DNA of 64,000 nucleotides, from positions 1-64,000 of the forward strand of contig NZ_JACIEQ010000006.1 of NCBI RefSeq assembly GCF_014196965.1, read 5' to 3'. The translations under genes and the position numbers were made by a program. Positions 54,928 to 63,499 of this stretch are shown here, piece by piece. A model generated the notes under the pieces. That model did no database searches. It had not been told where the DNA came from and was given only the letters and a program-made list of their open reading frames with translations. Numbering within the stretch: the first letter of the stretch is position 1; the number at the start of each line of letters is the position of its first letter. This DNA comes from Actibacterium naphthalenivorans. Its GTDB lineage: Bacteria; Pseudomonadota; Alphaproteobacteria; Rhodobacterales; Rhodobacteraceae.

Positions 54928-56589
54928 ATGCTGAACATCCCTCTCTGGAAACGGATCGTTATCGCAACGGTCTGTGCGCTGGGTCTGCTCTATGCCATGC
55001 CCAACCTGTTTTATGAGCGCGTCGAGGGCCATAACGACGCGGTGAAGGCCATCGAGGCCGCCGGCGCCACGCCGGAGAGGGAGGCCGCCGCCGGGGCGTG
55101 GCCGGGCTGGCTGCCTTCGGGGCTTGTCAACCTCGGCCTTGATCTGCGCGGCGGCGCGCATCTGCTGGCAGAGGTGAAGGTGGCCGATGTCTATGCCACC
55201 CGGCTGGATGGTATGTGGCCCGAGGTGCGCGACGCGCTGCGCGATGAACGCGCGACGGTGGGCACGATCCGCCGGCAGCCCTCGCCGCCCGATCAGCTGC
55301 GGGTGCGGATTTCCCAGCCCGAGGGGATGCAGGCCGCGCTGTCGGCCGTGCGCGCACTGGCCCGGCCCATCGTCTCTCTGACGGGGGTGGGCTCGAACGA
55401 TATCGAGGTGCAGGGCGAGGGCGACGTGATCGTCGTGACCCTGTCGGAGGCCGAAAAGCAGGCCACCGACGATCGCACCATCCAGCAAACCCTGGAAATC
55501 ATACGCCGCCGCGTGGATGAGGTCGGCACCCGAGAGCCGACGATTCAGCGCCAGGGCGATGACCGTGTGCTGATCCAGGTGCCCGGCATCGGATCGGCCG
55601 ATGAGCTGAAGGCGCTGATCGGCACCACCGCGCGCCTGACCTTTCACCCGGTGGTGGGGCGCACCGCCAACCCCGATCAGCCCGCCGGGGCGCGCAACCT
55701 GATCCTGCCCTCGCTTGACGATCCGGCCACCTATTACATCATCGAACAGACCCCCGTCGTCAGCGGCGAGGATCTGACCGACGCGCAGCCCGCTTTTGAC
55801 CAGAACGGCCTGCCGGTGGTCACCTTCCGCTTCAACCCCGCCGGGGCGCGCAAGTTCGGCGACTACACGGTAGAGAATGTAGGCTCGCCCTTCGCCATCG
55901 TGCTCGATAACGAGGTGGTCTCGGCCCCGGTGATCCGCGAGGCGATCCGCAGCGGCTCGGGCCAGATCTCGGGCAATTTCACGGTCGAGGAAAGCACCCA
56001 GCTTGCCGTTCTGCTGCGCGCCGGCGCCCTGCCGGCAGAGCTGACCTTTCTGGAAGAGCGCACCATCGGCCCCGAACTGGGCGCCGACAGCATCGAGGCG
56101 GGCAAGGTGGCCTGCCTTGTGGCCTTTGCCGCCGTGCTGATCTTCATGGCGTTCAGCTATGGCTGGTTCGGGATCATCGCCAATATCGCGCTGCTGATCA
56201 ACGTGGGCATGGTGTTTGGCCTGCTGTCGGCCATTGGCGCCACGCTGACCCTGCCGGGCATCGCCGGCATCGTGCTGACCATCGGCATGGCGGTGGACGC
56301 CAATGTGCTGGTGTTCGAACGGATCCGCGAAGAGCTGAAGGGTGCCAAGGGCCCGGCCCGGGCCATTGATCTGGGCTATGAAAAGGCGCTGTCGGCGATC
56401 GTGGACGCCAATATCACGACGCTGATCACCGCGGTCATCCTGTTCATGCTGGGCTCGGGTCCGGTGCGCGGCTTCGCGGTGACGCTGGGCGCGGGGATCC
56501 TGACCTCCGTCTTCACCGCGATCTTCGTCACACGGCTGATCATCGTGATCTGGATGGAACGCCGCCGTCCCAAGACCATCACGGTGTAG
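54928..56589 (+). CDS. secD: protein translocase subunit SecD
   Basis: 553 aa. The N-terminal helix is followed by the large P1 periplasmic domain (about residues 60-370; GLDLRGGAHLL is its entry motif), then five membrane helices with GPELGADSIEAGKVA and the conserved GMAVDANVLVFERIREEL. With SecF it uses the proton gradient to pull proteins across the membrane. It is in one transcript with yajC and secF. Confidence 0.97.
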   Translation: MLNIPLWKRIVIATVCALGLLYAMPNLFYERVEGHNDAVKAIEAAGATPEREAAAGAWPGWLPSGLVNLGLDLRGGAHLLAEVKVADVYATRLDGMWPEVRDALRDERATVGTIRRQPSPPDQLRVRISQPEGMQAALSAVRALARPIVSLTGVGSNDIEVQGEGDVIVVTLSEAEKQATDDRTIQQTLEIIRRRVDEVGTREPTIQRQGDDRVLIQVPGIGSADELKALIGTTARLTFHPVVGRTANPDQPAGARNLILPSLDDPATYYIIEQTPVVSGEDLTDAQPAFDQNGLPVVTFRFNPAGARKFGDYTVENVGSPFAIVLDNEVVSAPVIREAIRSGSGQISGNFTVEESTQLAVLLRAGALPAELTFLEERTIGPELGADSIEAGKVACLVAFAAVLIFMAFSYGWFGIIANIALLINVGMVFGLLSAIGATLTLPGIAGIVLTIGMAVDANVLVFERIREELKGAKGPARAIDLGYEKALSAIVDANITTLITAVILFMLGSGPVRGFAVTLGAGILTSVFTAIFVTRLIIVIWMERRRPKTITV

Positions 56590-56596
56590 GAAAGAT

Positions 56597-57568
56597 ATGA
56601 TGCGCCTGAAACTCGTTTCCTCCGAGACCAACTGGGATTTCTTCCGCCACGCGCGCCTGACCTTCGGCGCGTCGGTGGTTGCGGTGATCCTTTCGATCCT
56701 GGCCTTTCTGGTGCTGGGCCTGAACTTCGGCATCGACTTTCGCGGCGGCACGACCATCCGCACCGAAAGCACGCAATCGGTGGATGTGGCCACCTATCGC
56801 GCGGCCCTGGCGCCGCTGAACCTGGGTGACGTGTCCATCACCCAGGTGTTCGATCCGGGCTTCGGCGCGGAGCGGAACGTGGCGCAGATCCGCATTCAGG
56901 CGCAAGGCGATCAGGAGGCGATCACGCCGGGCACCATCCAGGCGGTCGAGGCCGCGCTGAAAGCGGTGGACGGCGCCATCACCTTCGCCTCGGTCGAGAG
57001 CGTCGGGCCCAAGGTTTCGGGCGAGTTGGTGCAGACCGCGCTGCTGGCCGTGGGCCTGGCGATGGGCGCGGTGATGATTTACATCTGGCTGCGCTTCGAA
57101 TGGCAGTTCGCCGTGGGGGCGGTGGCCGCGCTGATCCATGACGTGATCGTCACCATCGGCATTTTCGCGGCGTTCCAGATCAGGTTCGATCTGGCGATCA
57201 TCGCGGCGCTGCTGACGATCGTGGGCTATTCGATCAACGATACCGTGGTGGTGTTCGACCGGCTGCGCGAAAACCTGGTCAAATACAAGAAGATGGAGTT
57301 GCGCGAGGTGATGAACCTTGCGGTCAACGAGACCCTTTCGCGCACCGTGATGACATCGGGCACCACGCTGATCGCGCTGATCGCGCTTCTGGTGCTGGGC
57401 GGCGACGTGATCCGCGGCTTCGTCTTCGCGATGACGTGGGGCGTGATCGTCGGCACCTATTCCTCGGTTTTCGTGGCCAAGAACATCGTGCTGTTCCTGG
57501 GCGTCAAGCGCGACTGGTCGAAGACCGACAAGGCCGCCGGCACCCAGTTCGGCAACACCGATGCCTGA
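56597..57568 (+). CDS. secF: protein translocase subunit SecF
   Basis: 323 aa, six membrane helices. The first periplasmic loop bears the SecF signature NFGIDFRGGTTIRTES, and later SVGPKVSGELVQTA and the GYSINDTVVVFDRLREN motif of helix 4. The length is typical. The stop overlaps the TauE-type gene that follows by 8 bp. Confidence 0.97.
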   Translation: MMRLKLVSSETNWDFFRHARLTFGASVVAVILSILAFLVLGLNFGIDFRGGTTIRTESTQSVDVATYRAALAPLNLGDVSITQVFDPGFGAERNVAQIRIQAQGDQEAITPGTIQAVEAALKAVDGAITFASVESVGPKVSGELVQTALLAVGLAMGAVMIYIWLRFEWQFAVGAVAALIHDVIVTIGIFAAFQIRFDLAIIAALLTIVGYSINDTVVVFDRLRENLVKYKKMELREVMNLAVNETLSRTVMTSGTTLIALIALLVLGGDVIRGFVFAMTWGVIVGTYSSVFVAKNIVLFLGVKRDWSKTDKAAGTQFGNTDA

Positions 57569-58313
57569 GGGGCTGGCCCTCGCGCTTCAGACCGAGGGCC
57601 TGGTGCTGCTGCTTCTGGTGCTTTTGCTGGCCGGGTTGGTCTATGGCTTTGCCGGCTTCGGCGCGGCGCTGATCTTCATCCCGCTGGCCAGCATCTTCGT
57701 TCCGCCGCAGCTTGCGGTGGGGATCATGGCGGTTTCGGCGCTCGGCTCGACGGTGACGGTGCTGCCCCGCGCCTGGCGGCAGGCGGACCGGGCGCGGGTG
57801 CTGTGGATGCTGGTGCCCGCCTTTCTGACGCTGGTACCGGGCATCTGGCTGTTGCGCAGCATGGAGGTGCTGCCGCTGCGCTGGCTGATCTCGGGGCTGA
57901 TCCTGCTGAGCCTTGCGGCGATGACGCTGGGCTGGCGCCGGTCGATGGCGCCGAACCGGGCCGCGCTGGCGGCGGTGGGCGGCGCCGCGGGTTTCATCGG
58001 CGGGCTGACCGGGCTGACCGGGCCGGTGGTGATTCTGTTCAACCTGTCGGGCGACGAGCCGGTGGTGATCACGCGGGCCAACACGCTGTGTTTCCTGACC
58101 CTGCTGGGGGTGCTGATGATCCCGCAACTGGCGGCGCAGGGGGTGATCACCGGGCCGGTTCTGTGGCAGGGCCTGCTGGCGACGCCGGTTTACATGGTGG
58201 GAACGGCGATCGGCCAGGCGGTGTTCAACCCGGCCTATCAGTCGGTGTACCGCCTGCTTGGCTATGGCGTCATCGCCGGGGCGGTGCTTGTCGGCCTGCC
58301 GCTTTGGGATTAA
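57561..58313 (+). CDS. TauE/SafE-family membrane permease
   Basis: 250 aa, about eight hydrophobic helices arranged as two repeats (GFAGFGAALIFIPL and GFIGGLTGLTGPVVI are the paired signatures). The family exports sulfite, sulfoacetate or other organosulfur anions; the substrate here is unknown. The start overlaps secF by 8 bp, a gene order I recall from other Rhodobacteraceae. Confidence 0.88.
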   Translation: MPEGLALALQTEGLVLLLLVLLLAGLVYGFAGFGAALIFIPLASIFVPPQLAVGIMAVSALGSTVTVLPRAWRQADRARVLWMLVPAFLTLVPGIWLLRSMEVLPLRWLISGLILLSLAAMTLGWRRSMAPNRAALAAVGGAAGFIGGLTGLTGPVVILFNLSGDEPVVITRANTLCFLTLLGVLMIPQLAAQGVITGPVLWQGLLATPVYMVGTAIGQAVFNPAYQSVYRLLGYGVIAGAVLVGLPLWD

Positions 58314-58322
58314 CATCACCTC

Positions 58323-58682
58323 ATGCGGCTCAACGAGATCACCTATTCCAACGCCCGGCCCATTCAGGGCTATGGCCCCGGTTTCTTTCGCGTCGGCGGC
58401 GTGGTGCATTCGGGGGCGGTGCTGGTGTCGGACGCGGGTGTGGCGCTGTGGGGCGGGCTGGAGGATGCCGGCCCGTTGCTGGCGCTTGCGGGGTCGGTCG
58501 ATGTGCTGTTCATCGGCACCGGGGGCGAGATCGCCCATATTCCCGCCGCGCTGCGCGATGTGCTGGAGGAGGCCGGGCTGGGGGTGGAGATCATGGCCAG
58601 CCCCGCCGCCGCGCGCACCTATAACGTGCTTCTGAGCGAGGGGCGGCGCATCGCCGCGGCATTGCTGCCCGTGGCGGCGTGA
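58323..58682 (+). CDS. Mth938/NDUFAF3-like domain protein
   Basis: 119 aa covering one Mth938-like domain (INGYGPGFFRVGG-type IQGYGPGFFRVGG, then VDVLFIGTGGEIAHIP and a late TYNVLLSEGRRIAAALLPV). Eukaryotic NDUFAF3 is a complex I assembly factor of the same fold, and alphaproteobacterial members are often next to secDF, a conserved but unexplained link. It lies 9 bp after the TauE gene. Confidence 0.88.
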   Translation: MRLNEITYSNARPIQGYGPGFFRVGGVVHSGAVLVSDAGVALWGGLEDAGPLLALAGSVDVLFIGTGGEIAHIPAALRDVLEEAGLGVEIMASPAAARTYNVLLSEGRRIAAALLPVAA

Positions 58683-58702
58683 GGGCCGGCCGCTGCGCGG
58701 CG

Positions 58703-58743
58703 GTTTCATGCCTCCGGCGGGGATATTTCGGGAAAGATGAAGA
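58703..58743 (+). repeat. dispersed intergenic repeat, copy 2
   Basis: TTTCATGCCTCCGGCGGGGA then TATTTCGGGAAAGATGAAG, between the Mth938 gene and ccmA, with one indel/substitution difference from the copy at 51571-51606. Both copies are in the same strand orientation. Confidence 0.7.
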
Positions 58744-58817
58744 AGGGCCGCGGCGCATCGCGCCTGCGGGCAGTTCGCGCTTTGCCCGGGCTTTCCAATC
58801 GGATAAGCCGTGAGCCC

Positions 58818-59432
58818 ATGGATATGACCGTGACAGATCTGGCCTGTGCGCGCGGCGGGATGCCGGTGCTGGAAGGGGTGTGCTTTGCGGTGCGCCCCGG
58901 TACGGCGCTGTTGTTGCGCGGTCCCAACGGGATTGGCAAGACGACCCTGCTGCGGACGCTGGCCGGGTTGCAGCCGGCGCTGGCCGGGGCGGTTTCGGCG
59001 CCGCCCGAGAGCATCGCCTATGCCGCCCATGCGGACGGGCTGAAGGCAGTGTTGAGCGTGGCCGAGAACCTGCGGTTCTGGGCGCGGATCTTTGGCACGT
59101 CGGGGATCGAGGGCGCGCTGGCGGCGTTCGATCTGGGCGACCTGGCGGACCGGCAGGCGCAGAACCTTTCGGCCGGGCAGAAGCGGCGGCTGGGGCTGGC
59201 GCGGCTGCTGGTGACCGGGCGCCCCATCTGGGTGCTGGATGAGCCGACCGTATCGCTGGATGCGGCATCGGTGGCGTTGTTCGGGGCGGCGGTGCGGGCG
59301 CATCTGGCGGCGGGGGGCATGGCGCTGATCGCCACCCATATCGATCTGGGCTTTACGGCGGAGGTGCTGGATGTCAGCCGCTTCCGGGCGGCGCCGCAGC
59401 GGCTGGACGATTTCGACGAGGCCTTCGCATGA
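58818..59432 (+). CDS. ccmA: cytochrome c biogenesis heme exporter ATPase CcmA
   Basis: 204 aa from ATG 58818; a longer frame to 58737 starts inside the intergenic repeat. ABC ATPase with Walker [10 protein letters not shown], signature LSAGQKRRL and Walker [13 protein letters not shown], in the compact form of CcmA. It energises the CcmABCD complex that releases holo-CcmE. It overlaps ccmB by 4 bp. Confidence 0.95.
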   Translation: MDMTVTDLACARGGMPVLEGVCFAVRPGTALLLRGPNGIGKTTLLRTLAGLQPALAGAVSAPPESIAYAAHADGLKAVLSVAENLRFWARIFGTSGIEGALAAFDLGDLADRQAQNLSAGQKRRLGLARLLVTGRPIWVLDEPTVSLDAASVALFGAAVRAHLAAGGMALIATHIDLGFTAEVLDVSRFRAAPQRLDDFDEAFA

Positions 59433-60085
59433 TCGCGCTTTTTGCCCGTGACATGGTGCTTGCGATGCGGGCCGGGGGCGGGTTCGGCCTAGGGCTGGCG
59501 TTTTTCCTGATCGTGACGGTTCTGGTGCCCTTCGGGGTCGGGCCGGAGAGCGGCGTGCTTTCGGTGATCGCGCCGGGCATCCTGTGGGTCGGGGCGCTGC
59601 TGTCGTGCCTGCTGTCGCTGGACCGGATCTTTGCGCTGGATTTCGAGGATGGATCGCTGGATCTGCTGGCGACGGCGCCGATCCCGCTGGAAGGGGTCGT
59701 GGCGATGAAGGCGGCGGCGCATTGGGTGACCACCGGCCTGCCGCTGGTGCTGGCCGCGCCGGTGCTGGGCTTGTTGCTGAACCTTCAGGGGGCGGGCTAT
59801 GGCTGGCTGGTGCTGAGTCTCGCGCTCGGCACGCCGGCGCTTTCGGTGATCGGCAGTTTCGGGGCGGCGCTGACCGTGGGGCTGAAGCGTGGCGGGCTGC
59901 TGCTTTCGCTGCTGGTGCTGCCGCTTTACGTGCCGACGCTGATCTTTGGCGCCGAAACGGTGAAGCGCGGGGCGGCCGGGCTGGCGGCGGGCACGCCGGC
60001 GCTGATGCTGGCGGGGATCACGCTTGCCTCGGTCGCGTTGCTGCCTTTTGCCGCCGCTGCGGCGATCCGCGTCAACCTGCGCTAG
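59429..60085 (+). CDS. ccmB: heme exporter membrane subunit CcmB
   Basis: 218 aa, six hydrophobic helices. The first cytoplasmic part has [15 protein letters not shown] and later [20 protein letters not shown], both typical of CcmB. It forms the transmembrane pore of the CcmABCD complex. It is followed by ccmC after a 56-bp gap. Confidence 0.95.
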   Translation: MIALFARDMVLAMRAGGGFGLGLAFFLIVTVLVPFGVGPESGVLSVIAPGILWVGALLSCLLSLDRIFALDFEDGSLDLLATAPIPLEGVVAMKAAAHWVTTGLPLVLAAPVLGLLLNLQGAGYGWLVLSLALGTPALSVIGSFGAALTVGLKRGGLLLSLLVLPLYVPTLIFGAETVKRGAAGLAAGTPALMLAGITLASVALLPFAAAAAIRVNLR

Positions 60086-60141
60086 GGGGATCACGCGCTA
60101 TTCAGTTGAGAACCCCGCAACAAGGACCTAAGAAAACGCCC

Positions 60142-60873
60142 ATGGCATCGCTCTGGCAATATGCAAACCCGAAGAAATTCATGCAGACCACATCGGTTCT
60201 GCTGCCCGTTGTCGCGGTGCTGGCGGCGCTGACGCTGGGCACTGGGCTGATCTGGGGGTTCTTCTTCACCCCCGACGATTACAAGCAGGGCGCGACCGTC
60301 AAGATCATCTATATCCATGTGCCCGCGGCGCTGATGGCGATCAATGCCTGGCTTATGATGCTGGTCACCTCGCTGGTCTGGTTCGTGCGGCGGCACCACG
60401 TTTCGGCGCTGGCGGCCAGGGCGGCGGCGCCGATCGGCATGGTGATGACGCTGATCGCGCTGTTCACCGGCGCGCTGTGGGGGCAACCGATGTGGGGGAC
60501 CTACTGGGCCTGGGATCCGCGGCTGACCTCTTTCCTGATCCTGTTGCTGTTCTACCTTGGCTACATCGCCCTGTGGGAGGCGATCGAGAGCCCCGATACG
60601 GCGGCCGATCTGACATCGGTTCTGTGCATGGTCGGCTCAGTCTTCGCGCTGCTCAGCCGCTATGCGGTGAACTTCTGGAACCAGGGCCTGCATCAGGGCG
60701 CCTCGCTGTCGATGGATGCCGAGGAGAACGTGGCCGATGTGTTCTACATCCCGCTGCTGATCTGTATCGCGGGGTTCGGGCTGCTGTTCGTGGCGCTGGT
60801 TCTGGCCCGCACCCGGACCGAGATTCGCGCCCGGCGGTTGCAGGCGCTGATCGCGCGGGAGCGGATGGCATGA
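60142..60873 (+). CDS. ccmC: heme-delivery protein CcmC
   Basis: 243 aa from ATG 60142. Six helices with the tryptophan-rich heme-binding periplasmic motif WGTYWAWDPRLTSF and flanking His residues (IHVPAA and LHQG). It loads heme onto CcmE. The ccmD start overlaps its stop by 4 bp. Confidence 0.96.
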   Translation: MASLWQYANPKKFMQTTSVLLPVVAVLAALTLGTGLIWGFFFTPDDYKQGATVKIIYIHVPAALMAINAWLMMLVTSLVWFVRRHHVSALAARAAAPIGMVMTLIALFTGALWGQPMWGTYWAWDPRLTSFLILLLFYLGYIALWEAIESPDTAADLTSVLCMVGSVFALLSRYAVNFWNQGLHQGASLSMDAEENVADVFYIPLLICIAGFGLLFVALVLARTRTEIRARRLQALIARERMA

Positions 60874-61049
60874 TGCCCGATCTGGGGAAATACGCGGTTG
60901 CGGTGCTTTCCTCCTACGGTGTCACGCTGGCGCTTCTGGCGGGGCTTGTGGGGCTGACCTTGTGGCGCGGCGCGCGGGTGCGGCGGCAGCTTGATGCGGT
61001 TGAACAGCGGCGGGGCGAAAAACAACGGGGTGACAATGGCCAAACCTAG
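60870..61049 (+). CDS. ccmD: heme exporter accessory protein CcmD
   Basis: 59 aa. A single membrane helix (about residues 8-32; GKYAVAVLSSYGVTLALL is characteristic) with a basic cytoplasmic tail. It frees holo-CcmE from CcmABC. It overlaps ccmC by 4 bp and ccmG by 14 bp. Confidence 0.92.
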   Translation: MMPDLGKYAVAVLSSYGVTLALLAGLVGLTLWRGARVRRQLDAVEQRRGEKQRGDNGQT

Positions 61050-61575
61050 GATTTCCATACTGATGATCCTGCCGCCGCTGATCTTCGCGGCGCTGGCGGG
61101 GCTGTTCCTGTACGGCATGGTGCGTGAAGATCCCGATGCGCTGCCATCGACCCGCATCGGCCAGCAGGCTCCGGCGATGACGGTCACGCCCCTGGGAGAC
61201 AGCGCGCCCTTTACCGATGCGGATCTGCAGGCGCCCGGCGTCAAGCTGGTGAATTTCTGGGCCAGCTGGTGCGGGCCTTGCCGGGCCGAACATCCGATCC
61301 TCGAGAGGCTGTCGGACGAGGGCGTGACGATCTACGGCATCAATTACAAGGACGAACCGGAAAAGGCGCTGCGGTTTCTGGAGGAGCTGGGCGATCCCTA
61401 TGCCGCCATCGTTGCCGACGGCACCGGGCGCACGGCGCTGGAATGGGGGGTTTACGGGGTGCCGGAGACCTTTGTCATCGATGGCAGCGGCAAGGTCATA
61501 TTGCGCTTCGCCGGGCCGATGACCACGCAGGTTCTGGAAAAGACGATCCGGCCGGCGATGGTGGCCGCGCGCTAG
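61036..61575 (+). CDS. ccmG: cytochrome c maturation thioredoxin CcmG/DsbE
   Basis: 179 aa from ATG 61036. An N-terminal membrane anchor (about residues 7-27) carries a periplasmic thioredoxin domain with active site WCGPC (about residues 74-78), the CcmG-typical GVKLVNFWASWC lead-in and GVPETFVIDGSG cis-Pro loop. It reduces apocytochrome c thiols before heme attachment. ccmE, ccmF and ccmH are not in the window. Confidence 0.95.
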   Translation: MAKPRISILMILPPLIFAALAGLFLYGMVREDPDALPSTRIGQQAPAMTVTPLGDSAPFTDADLQAPGVKLVNFWASWCGPCRAEHPILERLSDEGVTIYGINYKDEPEKALRFLEELGDPYAAIVADGTGRTALEWGVYGVPETFVIDGSGKVILRFAGPMTTQVLEKTIRPAMVAAR

Positions 61576-61952
61576 CTCTTTGGTCCCGGCAAGTGGTGGT
61601 CCATTGATCTGAGATCATCAGAAGGATGCGCTATGAGAAACCCGCCGAAGCCCTTGCCAAACCGGTGCCGGGGCTTGATCCCGTCGCTGCTGGCCGGATA
61701 GCTGCCGGTATCGAAGGCTGGCAAAGCGCTCTGCGGGCGGTCATATCACCTGGCCTGCTTTGTGGCGCGCGGGCCTGACCAGCCACGGCTCATACCGATC
61801 ACGCCGGCCCTGAATGGGGTGTGTGCGACGCGCAGCCACGCTTCATGCGCTGTGCGCAGGTCACGCCAGCAACGCGAATGCTCCGCGACCGGGGCGGGAC
61901 TTGGGTTTCGTCTGCGACGGCCCTCTGGTAAGAGGACGGCGGAGGTGACCCA
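61576..61952. other. 377-bp gene-poor gap before asnB-like gene
   Basis: Holds a 13-bp palindrome TGATCTGAGATCA at 61605-61617, a weak 50-codon frame at 61626-61778 without a spaced ribosome site, a CCTCTGGTAAGAGG hairpin at about 61921, and the GGAGGTGA ribosome site of the next gene. No known RNA or riboswitch was recognised. Confidence 0.5.
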
Positions 61953-63476
61953 ATGTGCGGATTTGTTTGTCTTTGGCGTGTCGGTGATGAAGACCTTGCG
62001 GAGCGTATGATCCGCCAGATTGCCCACCGGGGGCCCGATGCGCTCGCGGTTGCGCGTCTGCCGAACGCGCCGGTGGTCATGGCACATTGCCGGCTTTCGA
62101 TCATCGGGACCGAAGATGGCGCGCAGCCTATCCACCAGACGGACGATATTCTTGTGGTCAATGGCGAGATCTATAACCACGAAGACCTGCGGGCGATCCT
62201 CGGCGACAGCGCTTTTGAGACCGCAAGCGACAGCGAGACGATCCTGCACCTGTTCCGGTCCGGCGCCAGCCGCTGGATCAGCAAGCTTGATGGCATGTTC
62301 GCCTTCGTCCTTGCCACGCGCGACCGGATCATCGCCGCCCGCGATCCGCTCGGGATAAAGCCGCTTTACATGGCCCGGCTGGGCGAGGGCGTGGCCTTTG
62401 CCTCGGAACTCAAGGCCTTCGATGGTGTTCCGGTCACATCCGTCGAATTCATCCCGCCGGGCGGTCTGTACGACACGCGTGACGGGTGGCGTCAGTGGTA
62501 TCGCACCCCGCACGGCGCGGCCGAGGCGGAAGAGGGTCTGGATGTCGAGCATACGGCGAAAGAACTTCGGCTGGTGCTGGAGGAGGCCGTCGCGAAATGG
62601 ATGGTCGCCGATGTCGAGGTGGGGTCTTTCCTGTCGGGCGGTCTCGACAGTTCGATCATCGCCGCAATCGCGCAGAAGGTGCGGCAAGAGACGGGGCGGG
62701 GCCCCTTGCGTACCTTCGCCGTCGGGCTCGAAGGCGCGCCGGATCTCGCGGCCGCCCGGGCCGTGGCCGAGCATATCGGCTCGAACCACCGGGAATGGGT
62801 CTTTACCGCCGATGACCTCGCGGAGGCGCTGCCGCATGTCATCTACCATCTGGAATCGGCTGACGTCGATCTGGTGCGCAGCGCCATCCCGACGCTTTTC
62901 GCCGCCCGGCTTGCCCGCGAAGACGTCAAGGCCGTGCTGACCGGGGAAGGCGCGGACGAGCTCTTTGCCGGGTACACCTATCACCACGGCTATGTCGACG
63001 ACCCCCGCGCCCTGGCTGACGAGCTTACCCGCTCGCTCGGGACGATGCACAACATCAACCTCCAGCGCGTCGACCGGATCACGATGTCCGAGAGCCTTGA
63101 AGCCCGGACGCCTTTTCTCGACCGCGAACTGATCGACTTCGCGCAGTCTATCCCGGCGGAGTTGAAGCTTCGAAAGACCGATCCCGCGACTGTCGAGTCG
63201 ACCGGCCCGACAACCGAAAAATGGATCCTGCGCAAGGCCTGTGCCGACCTGCTGCCCACCGATCTCGTCTGGCGCAAGAAGGCGCAGTTCGACGAGGGTT
63301 CGGGCACGGTGGAGGCGCTGCAGGTCGCGCTGCGGAAACTGCTGGGAACGGACAGGCCCGTGGACCGGGAACAGGAGGCGGCGCTCTACGAGCGTATCCT
63401 GCGCGAGCAGTTCATCGATGCCGACCGGATTCTCGAGAACGCAGGCAGTTGGACCGACGAGCGCGTCGCCGTCTGA
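61953..63476 (+). CDS. asparagine synthase (glutamine-hydrolysing)-like protein
   Basis: 507 aa. It starts with the nucleophile Met-Cys-Gly (Cys2) of the class II glutaminase domain, with RHRGPDALA-type HRGPDA and NGEIYNHEDLR. The C-terminal synthetase domain has the ATP-pyrophosphatase motif SFLSGGLDSS (about residues 225-235), TGEGADELFAGY and the late EARTPFLDREL. It transfers an amide to a carboxylate via AMP; Asp is the default acceptor, but the paired nitrilase-type gene makes a specialised substrate possible. Confidence 0.88.
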   Translation: MCGFVCLWRVGDEDLAERMIRQIAHRGPDALAVARLPNAPVVMAHCRLSIIGTEDGAQPIHQTDDILVVNGEIYNHEDLRAILGDSAFETASDSETILHLFRSGASRWISKLDGMFAFVLATRDRIIAARDPLGIKPLYMARLGEGVAFASELKAFDGVPVTSVEFIPPGGLYDTRDGWRQWYRTPHGAAEAEEGLDVEHTAKELRLVLEEAVAKWMVADVEVGSFLSGGLDSSIIAAIAQKVRQETGRGPLRTFAVGLEGAPDLAAARAVAEHIGSNHREWVFTADDLAEALPHVIYHLESADVDLVRSAIPTLFAARLAREDVKAVLTGEGADELFAGYTYHHGYVDDPRALADELTRSLGTMHNINLQRVDRITMSESLEARTPFLDRELIDFAQSIPAELKLRKTDPATVESTGPTTEKWILRKACADLLPTDLVWRKKAQFDEGSGTVEALQVALRKLLGTDRPVDREQEAALYERILREQFIDADRILENAGSWTDERVAV

Positions 63477-63499
63477 GCGCACGCGGGAGAGCAATCACC

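Noticed and set aside
61626-61778. 50-codon frame (MRYEKPAEAL...) before the asnB-like gene
   Set aside because: The AGAAGG lies directly against the ATG with no spacing, and no family resemblance was seen.
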